Shown piece by piece: positions 40,883-48,227 of a stretch of 53,387 nt of DNA (position 1 is the first letter of the stretch; each line of letters opens with the position of its first letter). The DNA lies in contig CANIBV010000003.1 in assembly GCA_947466005.1 (NCBI GenBank), forward strand, positions 1 through 53,387, written 5' to 3'. A program made the position numbers and the translations under genes. The notes under the pieces are model-generated. The model was not told the origin of the DNA. It did not search any database and worked only from the letters and a program-made list of their open reading frames with translations. The DNA comes from Spartobacteria bacterium (lineage in GTDB: Bacteria > Verrucomicrobiota > Verrucomicrobiia > Chthoniobacterales > UBA6821).

Positions 40883-41560
40883 TTACGCCGTTTGATGAAG
40901 ATGACCTTCCTTGAGGTAAAGCTGGCGGTCGCCGAGGGCCGCCAGGGCGGGGTCGTGGGTGACGGCGACAAAGGTTCGGCTATCCTGGCGGGTGAGCTCC
41001 AGCAGGAGATCGATGATCCCTGCGCCAGTGGCGGCATCCAAGTTTCCGGTAGGTTCGTCGGCGAAGAGGATGCTCGGGTCATTAACCAGCGCGCGTGCTA
41101 TGGCCACCCGCTGTTGCTCGCCGCCACTCAACTGCGAGGGAAGGTGATCAAGGCGCTCGGAGAGGCCCACCCTGCCCAGCAGGGTGCGGGCCTTGGCCTC
41201 ATTTTTCTTGCCGTCCAGCATCGCCGGGAGCATCACATTCTCAAGGGCTGTCAGTTCGGGAAGTAAGAAATAGGACTGAAAGACAAAACCCATCCGGCGG
41301 TTGCGCAGAAGGGCTTGCTGATCACTACCCAGCTTGAAGATCTGCTCTCCCTCAAACTCTATCGTCCCTTCACGCGGATGCTCGAGGCCGGCCAGGATAT
41401 AGAGCAGGGTGGATTTGCCGGCGCCCGAAGGGCCGCGCAGAAAGAGCACCTCGCCGCGGACCACATCCAGATCCACGCCCTGGAGCACCTTCAGGTGAGT
41501 GCCGGCCAGATCATAGGTCTGGTGGAGGCCCCGGGCACGGAGATGGATGGAAGAGGTCAT
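40883..41560 (-). CDS. ABC transporter ATP-binding protein, LolD/MacB type
   Basis: A 225-residue ATPase with Walker A GPSGAGKSTL, Q-loop FVFQSYFLLPELTALENVMLP, signature LSGGEQQRVAIARAL, Walker B ILFADEPTGNLD and switch His in AVTHDP. The LLPELTALENVMLP and EPTGNLD sequences are typical of LolD, MacB and FtsE proteins. No permease gene is adjacent. The two-module permease at 16410-18989 needs such an ATPase but is 22 kb away, so pairing is only a guess. The gene is flanked by family B repeats in opposite orientations. Confidence 0.9.
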   Translation of the reverse strand: MTSSIHLRARGLHQTYDLAGTHLKVLQGVDLDVVRGEVLFLRGPSGAGKSTLLYILAGLEHPREGTIEFEGEQIFKLGSDQQALLRNRRMGFVFQSYFLLPELTALENVMLPAMLDGKKNEAKARTLLGRVGLSERLDHLPSQLSGGEQQRVAIARALVNDPSILFADEPTGNLDAATGAGIIDLLLELTRQDSRTFVAVTHDPALAALGDRQLYLKEGHLHQTA

Positions 41561-41633
41561 GGGAACAAAAATATGAAGGATGAGGGGTCAATGATGAAAG
41601 AGCAAAGGACATCCGCGAGCTCTGTGCCTGGCA

Positions 41634-41667
41634 GTTTCAGCTTTCAGCTTTCAGCGTTTCAGCTTTC
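41634..41667. repeat. Family B tandem microrepeat, inverted orientation
   Basis: Four TTTCAGC-type units in a row, ten bases before the GYF/Yip1 gene start and 74 bases upstream of the LolD-like gene. It is in inverse orientation to the array at 40862-40878. Confidence 0.8.
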
Positions 41668-41676
41668 TCTCTCCTC

Positions 41677-42597
41677 ATGGCCAACATCCATATTGCCCGC
41701 AACCATCAGTCCCTTGGGTCCTTCAGCGAGGAGGATGTTCGCGAGGGGATCCGCACCGGCCGTTTCTCATCCAGCGATCTCGCGTGGCGCGAGGGAATGG
41801 CGGAGTGGAGACCGCTCGGCGACATGGCTCCGCAATGGGGAATGGAGCTGCCGCCGCCTTCCCTAGATGCAGACGAGCTGCCGACGGCGGGGGAGATGGA
41901 GATTCTCGGTGAGGGCGGCAAGCCGGCTTGGGAAGAGCGCGAGCAGATTGGGTTTTTCCCCGCGATCACCCGGACGGTGAGTGCCGTGCTCTTGAGGCCC
42001 ACCCAGACCTTTGCCTCCTTGAAGCAAACCGGCGGCCTCGCCAACCCGCTCCTCTATTTTGTGCTGGTCAGCAGCGTCATGTTCGCTGTCTCGGCCCTCT
42101 ACCAAATGGCGGCCACGTCGCTGAATCCAGCACTTTTTGCAGCAAAGCTGCCCCATGGCTCGGGCACTGCCTTCTCAGTCGCGCTGCTGGGCTCAATCCT
42201 AATCTCGCCGGCGCTCTATGTTTTGAGCGCCTTCATCTCTTCGGGAATCACCCATCTCTGCCTCAAGCTTCTGGGCGGAGCAAACAAGCCGTTTGAAACA
42301 ACCTTCCGCGTGATCTGTTACGCCCAGGCCAGCGCCGCCGTTCTGAATCTTCTGCCGGTCTGCGGGAGCCTGATCGGTATCATCTGGGGAGCCTACTGCA
42401 TCATCATTGGGTTGAAGGAGGCGCAGGGCATCACAGGTTGGAAGGCGACCTTGGCCATCACCCTTCCCGGGCTCCTCTGCTGCGGGTTGCTGCTCCTTCT
42501 CGGAACAGCGGCAGGACTCGGAATCGCCGAGTTAAGCAAAGAGTTTGGAGGAATGCCGCATCTTCCCCAGCTGCCCAATCTCCCTCAGGCACCCTGA
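41677..42597 (+). CDS. GYF-domain and Yip1-like membrane protein
   Basis: A 306-residue protein. Residues 1-52 (MANIHIARNHQSLGSFSEED, then GRFSSSDLAWREGMAEWRPL) match the GYF_2 (DUF4339) domain common in planctomycete and verrucomicrobial proteins. From about residue 115 five hydrophobic segments form a Yip1-type membrane region (LLYFVLVSSVMFAVSALYQMA, ISPALYVLSAFISSGITHL, ICYAQASAAVLNLLPVCGSLIGIIWGAYCIIIGLKEAQGI). The last residues are Pro-rich. Function is unknown; the GYF domain suggests binding to Pro-rich peptides at the membrane. It precedes the DUF2752 gene by 44 bases on the same strand. Confidence 0.85.
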   Translation: MANIHIARNHQSLGSFSEEDVREGIRTGRFSSSDLAWREGMAEWRPLGDMAPQWGMELPPPSLDADELPTAGEMEILGEGGKPAWEEREQIGFFPAITRTVSAVLLRPTQTFASLKQTGGLANPLLYFVLVSSVMFAVSALYQMAATSLNPALFAAKLPHGSGTAFSVALLGSILISPALYVLSAFISSGITHLCLKLLGGANKPFETTFRVICYAQASAAVLNLLPVCGSLIGIIWGAYCIIIGLKEAQGITGWKATLAITLPGLLCCGLLLLLGTAAGLGIAELSKEFGGMPHLPQLPNLPQAP

Positions 42598-42641
42598 TCT
42601 GTCCCTAGGTGTGGAACCGCTGATTTAATCCTTAGAACTCG

Positions 42642-43067
42642 GTGAGCATTTTTGGCCTCCATTGGCGGCCACTCATTCCGGGAGAAAGGGATCCCGAGTT
42701 GATCTGGGGATCCGTTTTGGCAGCCAGTGGGCTGATCGTGCTGGGCTGGCTGGATCTCGGGCTGCCCACGCCGCTCTGCCCTCTTCATGCCCTGACCGGC
42801 ATCCCATGTCCCACGTGCGGCATGACAAGAGGGCTTGGCTGCCTGCTCCAAGGACAGATCGAGGAAGCGCTCCTCTTTAATCCCCTGATGGTGGTGGCGC
42901 TCCTCAGCGCGTTGCTCTATCTCCTCTACGCTGGAGTGGTTGTCATCGGTCGGCGACCGCGCCTTCGCTGGGAGCCACTCTCTCGGACGGCCGCGATCTG
43001 TGTCAGGATTGGAGTGGTGCTGCTGATTGCCGTAAACTGGATCTATCTGATGTGTGCCAAGATCTAA
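42642..43067 (+). CDS. DUF2752 membrane protein
   Basis: A 141-residue protein with three membrane segments (about 22-40, 83-106, 118-138). The family motif CPLHALTGIPCPTCGMTRGL lies at about 46-65, with two Cys pairs and the GMTR element that define DUF2752. The start is GTG at 42642. The function of DUF2752 is not known; the conserved Cys suggest metal binding or redox activity at the membrane face. It lies between the GYF/Yip1 gene and the convergent MBL-fold gene. Confidence 0.9.
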   Translation: MSIFGLHWRPLIPGERDPELIWGSVLAASGLIVLGWLDLGLPTPLCPLHALTGIPCPTCGMTRGLGCLLQGQIEEALLFNPLMVVALLSALLYLLYAGVVVIGRRPRLRWEPLSRTAAICVRIGVVLLIAVNWIYLMCAKI

Positions 43068-43087
43068 GAGAGCAAGTGCCTGTTGCC

Positions 43088-43861
43088 CTAACAAAGACGA
43101 ATGCTTGGGCTGATGACGTCCGGACCGACGCAGAAAAGACTGATGGCGCTCGCCCCGAGTGATCTGTTCATCGCCCCGAGAGCAAGCTCCTCGCTGTTGC
43201 AGTCGCGACTGAGGTGACCGAGGAGGATATGACCCAGCCCATCGTGGCGGATCTGCGTGACGGCTTCCGCGGCGGCCGCATTGGAGAGGTGGCCGTGGCG
43301 CGACTGGATGCGCTGCTTGATGGACCAGGGGCGCTTGGTGTCCTGCTGGAGGAGCGCCTCGTCGTAGTTGGCCTCAATCAGCAGACCGTCCACGTCGCGC
43401 ATCGACTCGGTGACCAGCGTGGTGGCATGACCGAGATCGGTCAGAAAGCCGAAGGAGTTTCCCCCGGAGCGAATCACGAAGCCGACCGGCTCGACGGCAT
43501 CGTGAGGAATAAGAAAGGATCTGACGGAAGTATCCTCGAGGGTGAACTCCGCTCCGCTTTCAAAAATCTTCCACCCGGCGAAGTCGGTCACCTTCTCGCG
43601 GAGGACGGTCGCAGTCTGCCTGTTGCAGAAGATCGGGGTGGCATGCTTCTTCGACCACTGCGTCAGTCCCTTGGTGTGGTCCCCGTGTTCATGGGTTACG
43701 AGGATCGCGCAGAGATCACGCGGTTCGACGCCACAGGTGGCGAGGCGAAGGGTCAGTTCTTTGGTGCTCAGGCCCGCATCGACGAGGAAGCAAGCCGTCT
43801 CGGTCCTTACCAGGGCGGCGTTACCGCTGCTGCCACTGGCAAGGATGGTGATCTCTAGCAT
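43088..43861 (-). CDS. MBL-fold metallo-hydrolase, YycJ/WalJ-like
   Basis: A 257-residue metallo-beta-lactamase-fold protein. The N terminus ILASGSSGNAALVRTETACFLVDAG is the hallmark of the YycJ/WalJ group; metal ligands are in THEHGDHTKGL (56-66), then the Asp and His in FLTDLGHAT and HGHLSNAAAAEAV, and HLSRDCNS near the end. WalJ is implicated as a nuclease or in cell-wall signalling in Firmicutes; in other phyla the role is unproven. It lies 33 bases downstream of the second GT9 gene on the same strand. Confidence 0.9.
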   Translation of the reverse strand: MLEITILASGSSGNAALVRTETACFLVDAGLSTKELTLRLATCGVEPRDLCAILVTHEHGDHTKGLTQWSKKHATPIFCNRQTATVLREKVTDFAGWKIFESGAEFTLEDTSVRSFLIPHDAVEPVGFVIRSGGNSFGFLTDLGHATTLVTESMRDVDGLLIEANYDEALLQQDTKRPWSIKQRIQSRHGHLSNAAAAEAVTQIRHDGLGHILLGHLSRDCNSEELALGAMNRSLGASAISLFCVGPDVISPSIRLC

Positions 43862-43894
43862 GGGGAGAGTGGATGCAGCCTTTCTTTCAGGCGC

Positions 43895-44932
43895 CTAGGG
43901 TTGGGCGGTCCGGGTGAGAGTGAGGAAAGCGGCGGCCACTTCCTCCACGGTGATATCTGCAACCTCTCTGCTTGGCTTGTGAAGGGTGACATGGGGCACT
44001 TTCCAAGGCCCCCAGTGCTCCGGATCCGAGTCGCCGAAGAGAGTGACCATCGGCTTGCCCAGCGCGGCCGCGAGATGCATGGTGCCCCCGTCGCTGCAGA
44101 TGATGGTATCGGGGAGGGAGAGAGTGGCGATAAGTTCCTCAAGCCGATGAGTTGGAACGGGGTAAACTGGCAGACCCACAGTGGCCTTGAGGACTTCCGC
44201 AGCCTTCGCATCATCGCCGGGGTGCAGGGGATTATCTGCGGAACCCGGTGACCAGAGGAGCAGAAACTTTGCGTCCAGTTCCGCATGGAGCCGCCGCGCC
44301 AAGGCCGCAAAGTTTTCGACCGACCAGCGCTGGGAGGGCTTCCTTGCGCTCAGATGCAGGGCGATGAGCGGACCCTTGATCTGACGCTTGAGAGACGGCT
44401 GTGGAGCATTCCATTCGACCGGGAAGCCCCTCCTGATGTCGGAGGCCAGATGCACGTCCGGAGCGAGGCGCGTGGAGGGGGTCTGGAATTGAAGGCCCAT
44501 CCGAACAAGCTGGTGACAGCACTGCTCGACATGGTGGGGGCGACCTGCGGCATCTTCATTATCCCGGACGAGCACATGCTTGGCGCCGATCATTTTGGCA
44601 AAGCGCAGGGAGCTGCGCTGCGGCCCACCCGGCAGGAGAATCCAGTCGAAGCGCTGGTGTCGAAGTTTCCAGATCGTGACGAGGCGATCCCAGAGGATGC
44701 CGATCCTGCTTTCGCCGGGCTCAAGATGCTTTGCCTTGGTATAGGAGAAGAGGGCGTCGATATCGGGATTTCCCGCTAGCACGGCCATGTTGTAGCGCGT
44801 CACCAGAGCCGCAATATAGGCTCCCGGCAACTGTTCCCGCAGGGCACGAATCAGCGGAGTCGTGCAGACAAGGTCGCCGATATTATCCCGTCGGATGACG
44901 AGGATGCGGGGGGATTTGGCCGTTGATTCCAC
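43895..44932 (-). CDS. Glycosyltransferase family 9 (heptosyltransferase-like), paralogue 2
   Basis: A 345-residue GT-B enzyme closely related to the gene at 35632-36675. The N terminus ILVIRRDNIGDLVCTTPLIRAL and the C-terminal DTIICSDGGTMHLAAALGKP, FGDSDPEHWGPW are the acceptor and nucleotide-sugar signatures. The start is GTG (MESTAKS). Two such enzymes within 9 kb, plus the GT2 at 46598, suggest dispersed genes for one lipopolysaccharide core or glycan. It is followed by the YycJ-like gene. Confidence 0.9.
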   Translation of the reverse strand: MESTAKSPRILVIRRDNIGDLVCTTPLIRALREQLPGAYIAALVTRYNMAVLAGNPDIDALFSYTKAKHLEPGESRIGILWDRLVTIWKLRHQRFDWILLPGGPQRSSLRFAKMIGAKHVLVRDNEDAAGRPHHVEQCCHQLVRMGLQFQTPSTRLAPDVHLASDIRRGFPVEWNAPQPSLKRQIKGPLIALHLSARKPSQRWSVENFAALARRLHAELDAKFLLLWSPGSADNPLHPGDDAKAAEVLKATVGLPVYPVPTHRLEELIATLSLPDTIICSDGGTMHLAAALGKPMVTLFGDSDPEHWGPWKVPHVTLHKPSREVADITVEEVAAAFLTLTRTAQP

Positions 44933-45005
44933 AGTGTTTGTTTCCTGGAGTGCTGGAGGAGTGAACGTGGTGATTTGTGGAATCCAGAAGCTGAGATCAG
45001 GAACA

Positions 45006-45081
45006 TGGTGCGCCCGGCAGGAATCGAACCTGCTACCAAGGGTTTAGAAAACCCCTGCTCTATCCGATGAGCTACGGGCGC
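45006..45081 (-). tRNA. tRNA-Arg (anticodon UCU)
   Basis: On the minus strand the cloverleaf is complete: acceptor stem GCGCCCG with CGGGCGC, D arm TAGCTCATCGGATAGAGCA, anticodon stem-loop with loop TTTCTAA (anticodon TCT), T arm with GTTCGATTC, discriminator A and encoded CCA (45006-45008). It reads AGA and AGG codons. It lies between the second GT9 gene and an integrase remnant, a common integration site for mobile DNA. Confidence 0.97.
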
Positions 45082-45182
45082 AAAGCGTTGACTATCAGTG
45101 TAGAAATGGACTCCCGAAAGGCTGGGGCGTGACTCTGTGCAAGGGATTGTGCAAGGGGCCTGTCGTGAAGGGTGCTGAAAGC

Positions 45183-45403
45183 ATGGAGAGGATGGCTTCC
45201 AAGAATCATGCGGGGCAGTTTATCGCAGCCCGTGATTATCGCAACCGTCGAGTGAAGGGGATTCAGGAGAGAAACAGGCGATTCTACGCTGTGCCGTGGA
45301 GGGTGAAAGAGGATGGCAGCAAAGGGGCCAGACGCCTTTCTTTTCGCTCATCGATGAGAACAAAGACCATCTCAGAGAGGAAGCCGCTAAGGAATCGCAT
45401 TGA
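45183..45403 (+). pseudogene. Degraded phage-type integrase N-terminal fragment
   Basis: Starting at ATG 45183 the frame reads MERMASKNHAGQFIAARDYR, then RNRRVKGIQERNRRFYAVPWRV, up to ARRLSF, which resembles the N-terminal arm-binding domain of tyrosine recombinases (R-x-x-x-GL-x-R-NGR-FYA). At about 45343 the similarity moves to another frame, SLIDENKDHLREEAAKESH, which stops at 45403. No catalytic domain follows. The fragment lies about 100 bases from tRNA-Arg, the typical place for an integrase, so it is read as the remnant of a lost integrated element. Identification is by eye only. Confidence 0.55.
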
Positions 45404-45449
45404 GGCCGTTGCGGGAAGCCACAACTATCCGCCCCGCCCTCATATGCCC

Positions 45450-46469
45450 TTACGCGATGCAGCAGGCACCGTCGTGATATCCTGCCTGCAAATGCTGGGC
45501 GTAATCGGCGCCCCCCCGCGCCTCGATTGAAGCGATGAACTTGTTCCTCTGCTCGACAGTCATCGGGTTGGCGACCAATGCGGCAGCGACAGCCTGCTGG
45601 GCAAAGGCCATGGAATCGATGCCGATGCATTGGGTGGTGACCTCAGGATAACTAAGCGCATAATTGATGACGTCGTTGATGGTGACCAGCCCATGCAGAT
45701 TCGCCCGCTTGCTTCCGCCGAAGCCCTTCATGCCGATAGCAGCTATCCCTTTCTCCTTCATTAGGGGCAGCACAATGTTGTCAAAGTCCTTTGCTTGGAG
45801 CGTGTTGCCTAGAACGGAAACAGGAAGGAGTGAAGCGTCCCACTGGTAACCGCTCTCGATCATCCTGACATGGGCCTTGGGGCTGGAGTGACCGGTGAAG
45901 CCGACATAGCGTACCAAGCCCTTGCGCTTGGCCTCGTCAAAGGCTTCCAGGATCCCATCCTTGCCGAGATGGAAATCAACGTCTGCGTCCTGGATCTCGT
46001 GGATCATCCACAGATCAATGTAGTCGGTCTTGAGCCTTTTCAGCTGGGCCTGAAGCATCTGCAGTGCCTTCTCCTTGTCGGTGCCGGTGAAAGGGATTTC
46101 GTATTTCTTGGCGTGATGGATACAGGCCTTCGTCATGATGAAGGCTTTCTCCCGCCAGCCTCCGGCAAGAGCCTGCCCCATCCACTCCTCCGCCCGCCCG
46201 TTGTGGTACTCCCAGGCGTTGTCGAAGAAATTGACCCCTTGATCGATCGCGTAATGGGCAATATTTGTCGCTTCCTGAACGGTAGGAGCAAGTGCCAGTG
46301 TGTGTCCTCCGAACCCGATGCAGCTGAGTGTCTCCTGATGGCGGCCGAAGACGCGCCTAGGAACCGTCCCTGTCGGAATGGTGGCAGCAGCGGCGGAGGG
46401 AACTCGAAGGGCTTGGGCGGCAGGTAGGAGACCCAGCATACCCAGAAAGGAGCGTCGTGTGAGGGACAT
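45450..46469 (-). CDS. Aldo/keto reductase with Tat signal
   Basis: A 339-residue protein with a twin-arginine signal (MSLTRRSFLGMLGLLPAAQA) for export in folded form. The aldo/keto reductase core shows GFGGHTLAL, the catalytic Asp-Tyr in FFDNAWEYHNGRAEEWMG, Lys in IMTKAC and His in DLWMIHEI. The C-terminal part has no 4Fe-4S cluster motif. Substrate and physiological role are unknown. It stands alone between the integrase remnant and an AT-rich gap before the GT2 gene. Confidence 0.9.
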   Translation of the reverse strand: MSLTRRSFLGMLGLLPAAQALRVPSAAAATIPTGTVPRRVFGRHQETLSCIGFGGHTLALAPTVQEATNIAHYAIDQGVNFFDNAWEYHNGRAEEWMGQALAGGWREKAFIMTKACIHHAKKYEIPFTGTDKEKALQMLQAQLKRLKTDYIDLWMIHEIQDADVDFHLGKDGILEAFDEAKRKGLVRYVGFTGHSSPKAHVRMIESGYQWDASLLPVSVLGNTLQAKDFDNIVLPLMKEKGIAAIGMKGFGGSKRANLHGLVTINDVINYALSYPEVTTQCIGIDSMAFAQQAVAAALVANPMTVEQRNKFIASIEARGGADYAQHLQAGYHDGACCIA

Positions 46470-46536
46470 AACGAATGACGAATGAGTGATGAAGGGAAAG
46501 TTCGCTGAAAAGTCTTTTGAATTCTCGGATCAAGAA

Positions 46537-46575
46537 TCACCAGACACGAGTAAATAGCTCATCTTTATTGGCCAT
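46537..46575 (-). CDS. Twelve-codon open frame behind a perfect ribosome binding site
   Basis: On the minus strand GAGGAGGT (46581-46588) lies five bases before an ATG at 46575 opening MANKDELFTRVW and a stop. It starts 22 bases after the GT2 stop codon. The Shine-Dalgarno sequence is stronger than that of most real genes here, so it may be a leader peptide or the start of a gene removed by deletion. It may also be chance. Confidence 0.3.
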   Translation of the reverse strand: MANKDELFTRVW

Positions 46576-46597
46576 TTCATACCTCCTCATACATTCT

Positions 46598-47389
46598 TTA
46601 GGATACCTCTTTCTCATATTTCCGGCTGTATCGCACGAAGACGGAGAAGGAGGTTGCGTAGGCGATCCAGAACCCGGGAAATCCATCCAGAAAGCCGAGT
46701 CGCAGGAAGTAGGCGCGGACGAAGCGCCAGAGCGGGCGCAGGAGATTGGCAGAGAGAGACCAACTCTTACCCTGGAGATTCTGACGCTCGACAAACTCAT
46801 CGGCAAAGGGGCCGATCTTGTCGAGATAGCTCTGGATGGTCGGGTAGGAATCGTGATGCAGATCGCCGCGCAGGTGTTTCACAGCACCCTCCACGAGAAC
46901 GGTGTCATGAGCGGCATTTCCACCCATGCGAGCCTTCTCCCGACGGACAAGTCGCAGTTTGGCATCGGGATACCAGTCGCCGTGGGTGATCCAGCGTCCG
47001 AGGAAGCAGACCTTTCGGTTAAAGCGGCACCCATTGAACCACTCCACATCGCCGCTCCGAAAGAATTTCAAGATGGAGGCTTGGAGTTTCTCGGAGAGTT
47101 CCTCATCGCAGTCCAGCAGGAGCACCCAAGGCTGTGTGCAGTGGTCGATGGCGACCTGTTTTTGCGCCGAATGTCCGAGCCATGGTTGAGAGATGATCCG
47201 TGCTCCGGCCGCTTCCGCAAGCGCAACGGTTCCGTCAGTCGATCCGCTGTCCACCACGACGATCTCGCGAACAAGGCCTCGGGCGCTGGCGAGGCATTTT
47301 CCAATCCGGGATTGCTCGTTGAAGGAGGTGACCGCCAGCGATACAGGAGGAATGTCCAAGGCAGGAGGTGGGGATGAGGGGGTGTTCAT
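46598..47389 (-). CDS. Glycosyltransferase family 2, WaaE/KdtX-like
   Basis: A 263-residue GT-A enzyme. The N-terminal VSLAVTSFNEQSRIGKCLAS and IVVVDSGSTDGTVALAE bind the nucleotide sugar; LLLDCDEELSE contains the metal-binding D-x-D-like motif; the segment RWITHGDWYPDAKLRLVRREKARMGG is typical of the WaaE/KdtX (LPS core beta-glucosyltransferase) subgroup. It lacks membrane segments apart from a C-terminal hydrophobic stretch. The start overlaps the mazG stop by four bases (47386-47389), so the two are coupled. Its product probably modifies LPS core or a related glycan, together with the GT9 enzymes. Confidence 0.88.
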   Translation of the reverse strand: MNTPSSPPPALDIPPVSLAVTSFNEQSRIGKCLASARGLVREIVVVDSGSTDGTVALAEAAGARIISQPWLGHSAQKQVAIDHCTQPWVLLLDCDEELSEKLQASILKFFRSGDVEWFNGCRFNRKVCFLGRWITHGDWYPDAKLRLVRREKARMGGNAAHDTVLVEGAVKHLRGDLHHDSYPTIQSYLDKIGPFADEFVERQNLQGKSWSLSANLLRPLWRFVRAYFLRLGFLDGFPGFWIAYATSFSVFVRYSRKYEKEVS

Positions 47390-48207
47390 GACTGCTTCCC
47401 TTCGGCCTTTCCCTCTTGCTTTGCCTGATCCCAGAGCGTGTTCATTTCGGCGAGGGTCAGATCCGCGAAGGATTTTTCAGAGGGGGCGGCGGATTCCATG
47501 AAGGCAAAGCGTTTCATGAACTTGTCGGTTGCCGATTGCAGCGCTGACTCCGAATCAATGGAGAGCGCCCGCGAGAGATTGACGACGGCAAAGAGAAGGT
47601 CGCCCACCTCTTCGGTAAGTCGTTCCTGCGTGCCCGGTTTTCCGATGTCACCGAGTTCGGCTTCCACTTCCGCGATTTCCTCCCGGATCTTCTCCACGAC
47701 ATCCGCCGGCCGTTCCCAGTCGAATCTTACCTTGGCTGCCTTTTTTTGGATTTTCTGAGCACGTACCAATCCCGGAAAAGCTCTGGCCACCCCGTCCAGC
47801 AGGGAGGTTGGAGTGTTCTCTTCCACTCCCTTGGCGGCCCGCTCGGCTCGCTTGATCTCTTCCCACTGGGCCAAGACAGCCTCGCTGCTGTCGGCCGATG
47901 AACCGGCAAAGACATGGGGGTGGCGGCGGATAAGTTTTTCCGAGGCAGTGGTGGCGATGGCATCGAGCGTGAAGCTGTTCTGCTCGGAGGCGATTTCGGC
48001 CTGCATGAGGATGTTAATGAGGAGGTCGCCCAACTCCTCCTGAAGATCGGAGGTGTGTTCCCGCTCGATGGCATCGACAACTTCATAGGCCTCCTCCACG
48101 AGAGAGGGGCGAAGCGAGGAGGCTGTCTGCTCCCGATCCCAAGGGCAGCCGCCGGGAGCCCTCAGGCGCGCGATGATCCCCCGGAGTTGATCGACGCTTT
48201 GGCTCAT
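47386..48207 (-). CDS. mazG: Nucleoside triphosphate pyrophosphohydrolase MazG
   Basis: Hydrolyses NTPs to NMPs plus pyrophosphate, cleaning the nucleotide pool. The 273-residue protein has two MazG domains. The first has GGCPWDREQTASSLRPSLVEEAYEVVDAIE and EELGDLLINILMQAEIA with the E-x-x-E...E-x-x-D metal site. The second is at about 165-225 (VEKIREEIAEVEAEL and EEVGDLLFAVVNLSRAL). Its start ATG is at 48207 and its last four bases overlap the GT2 start. It follows the pseudo-rhomboid gene by 20 bases. Confidence 0.95.
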   Translation of the reverse strand: MSQSVDQLRGIIARLRAPGGCPWDREQTASSLRPSLVEEAYEVVDAIEREHTSDLQEELGDLLINILMQAEIASEQNSFTLDAIATTASEKLIRRHPHVFAGSSADSSEAVLAQWEEIKRAERAAKGVEENTPTSLLDGVARAFPGLVRAQKIQKKAAKVRFDWERPADVVEKIREEIAEVEAELGDIGKPGTQERLTEEVGDLLFAVVNLSRALSIDSESALQSATDKFMKRFAFMESAAPSEKSFADLTLAEMNTLWDQAKQEGKAEGKQS

Positions 48208-48227
48208 GTGAAAATAAAGGGGGGCTT

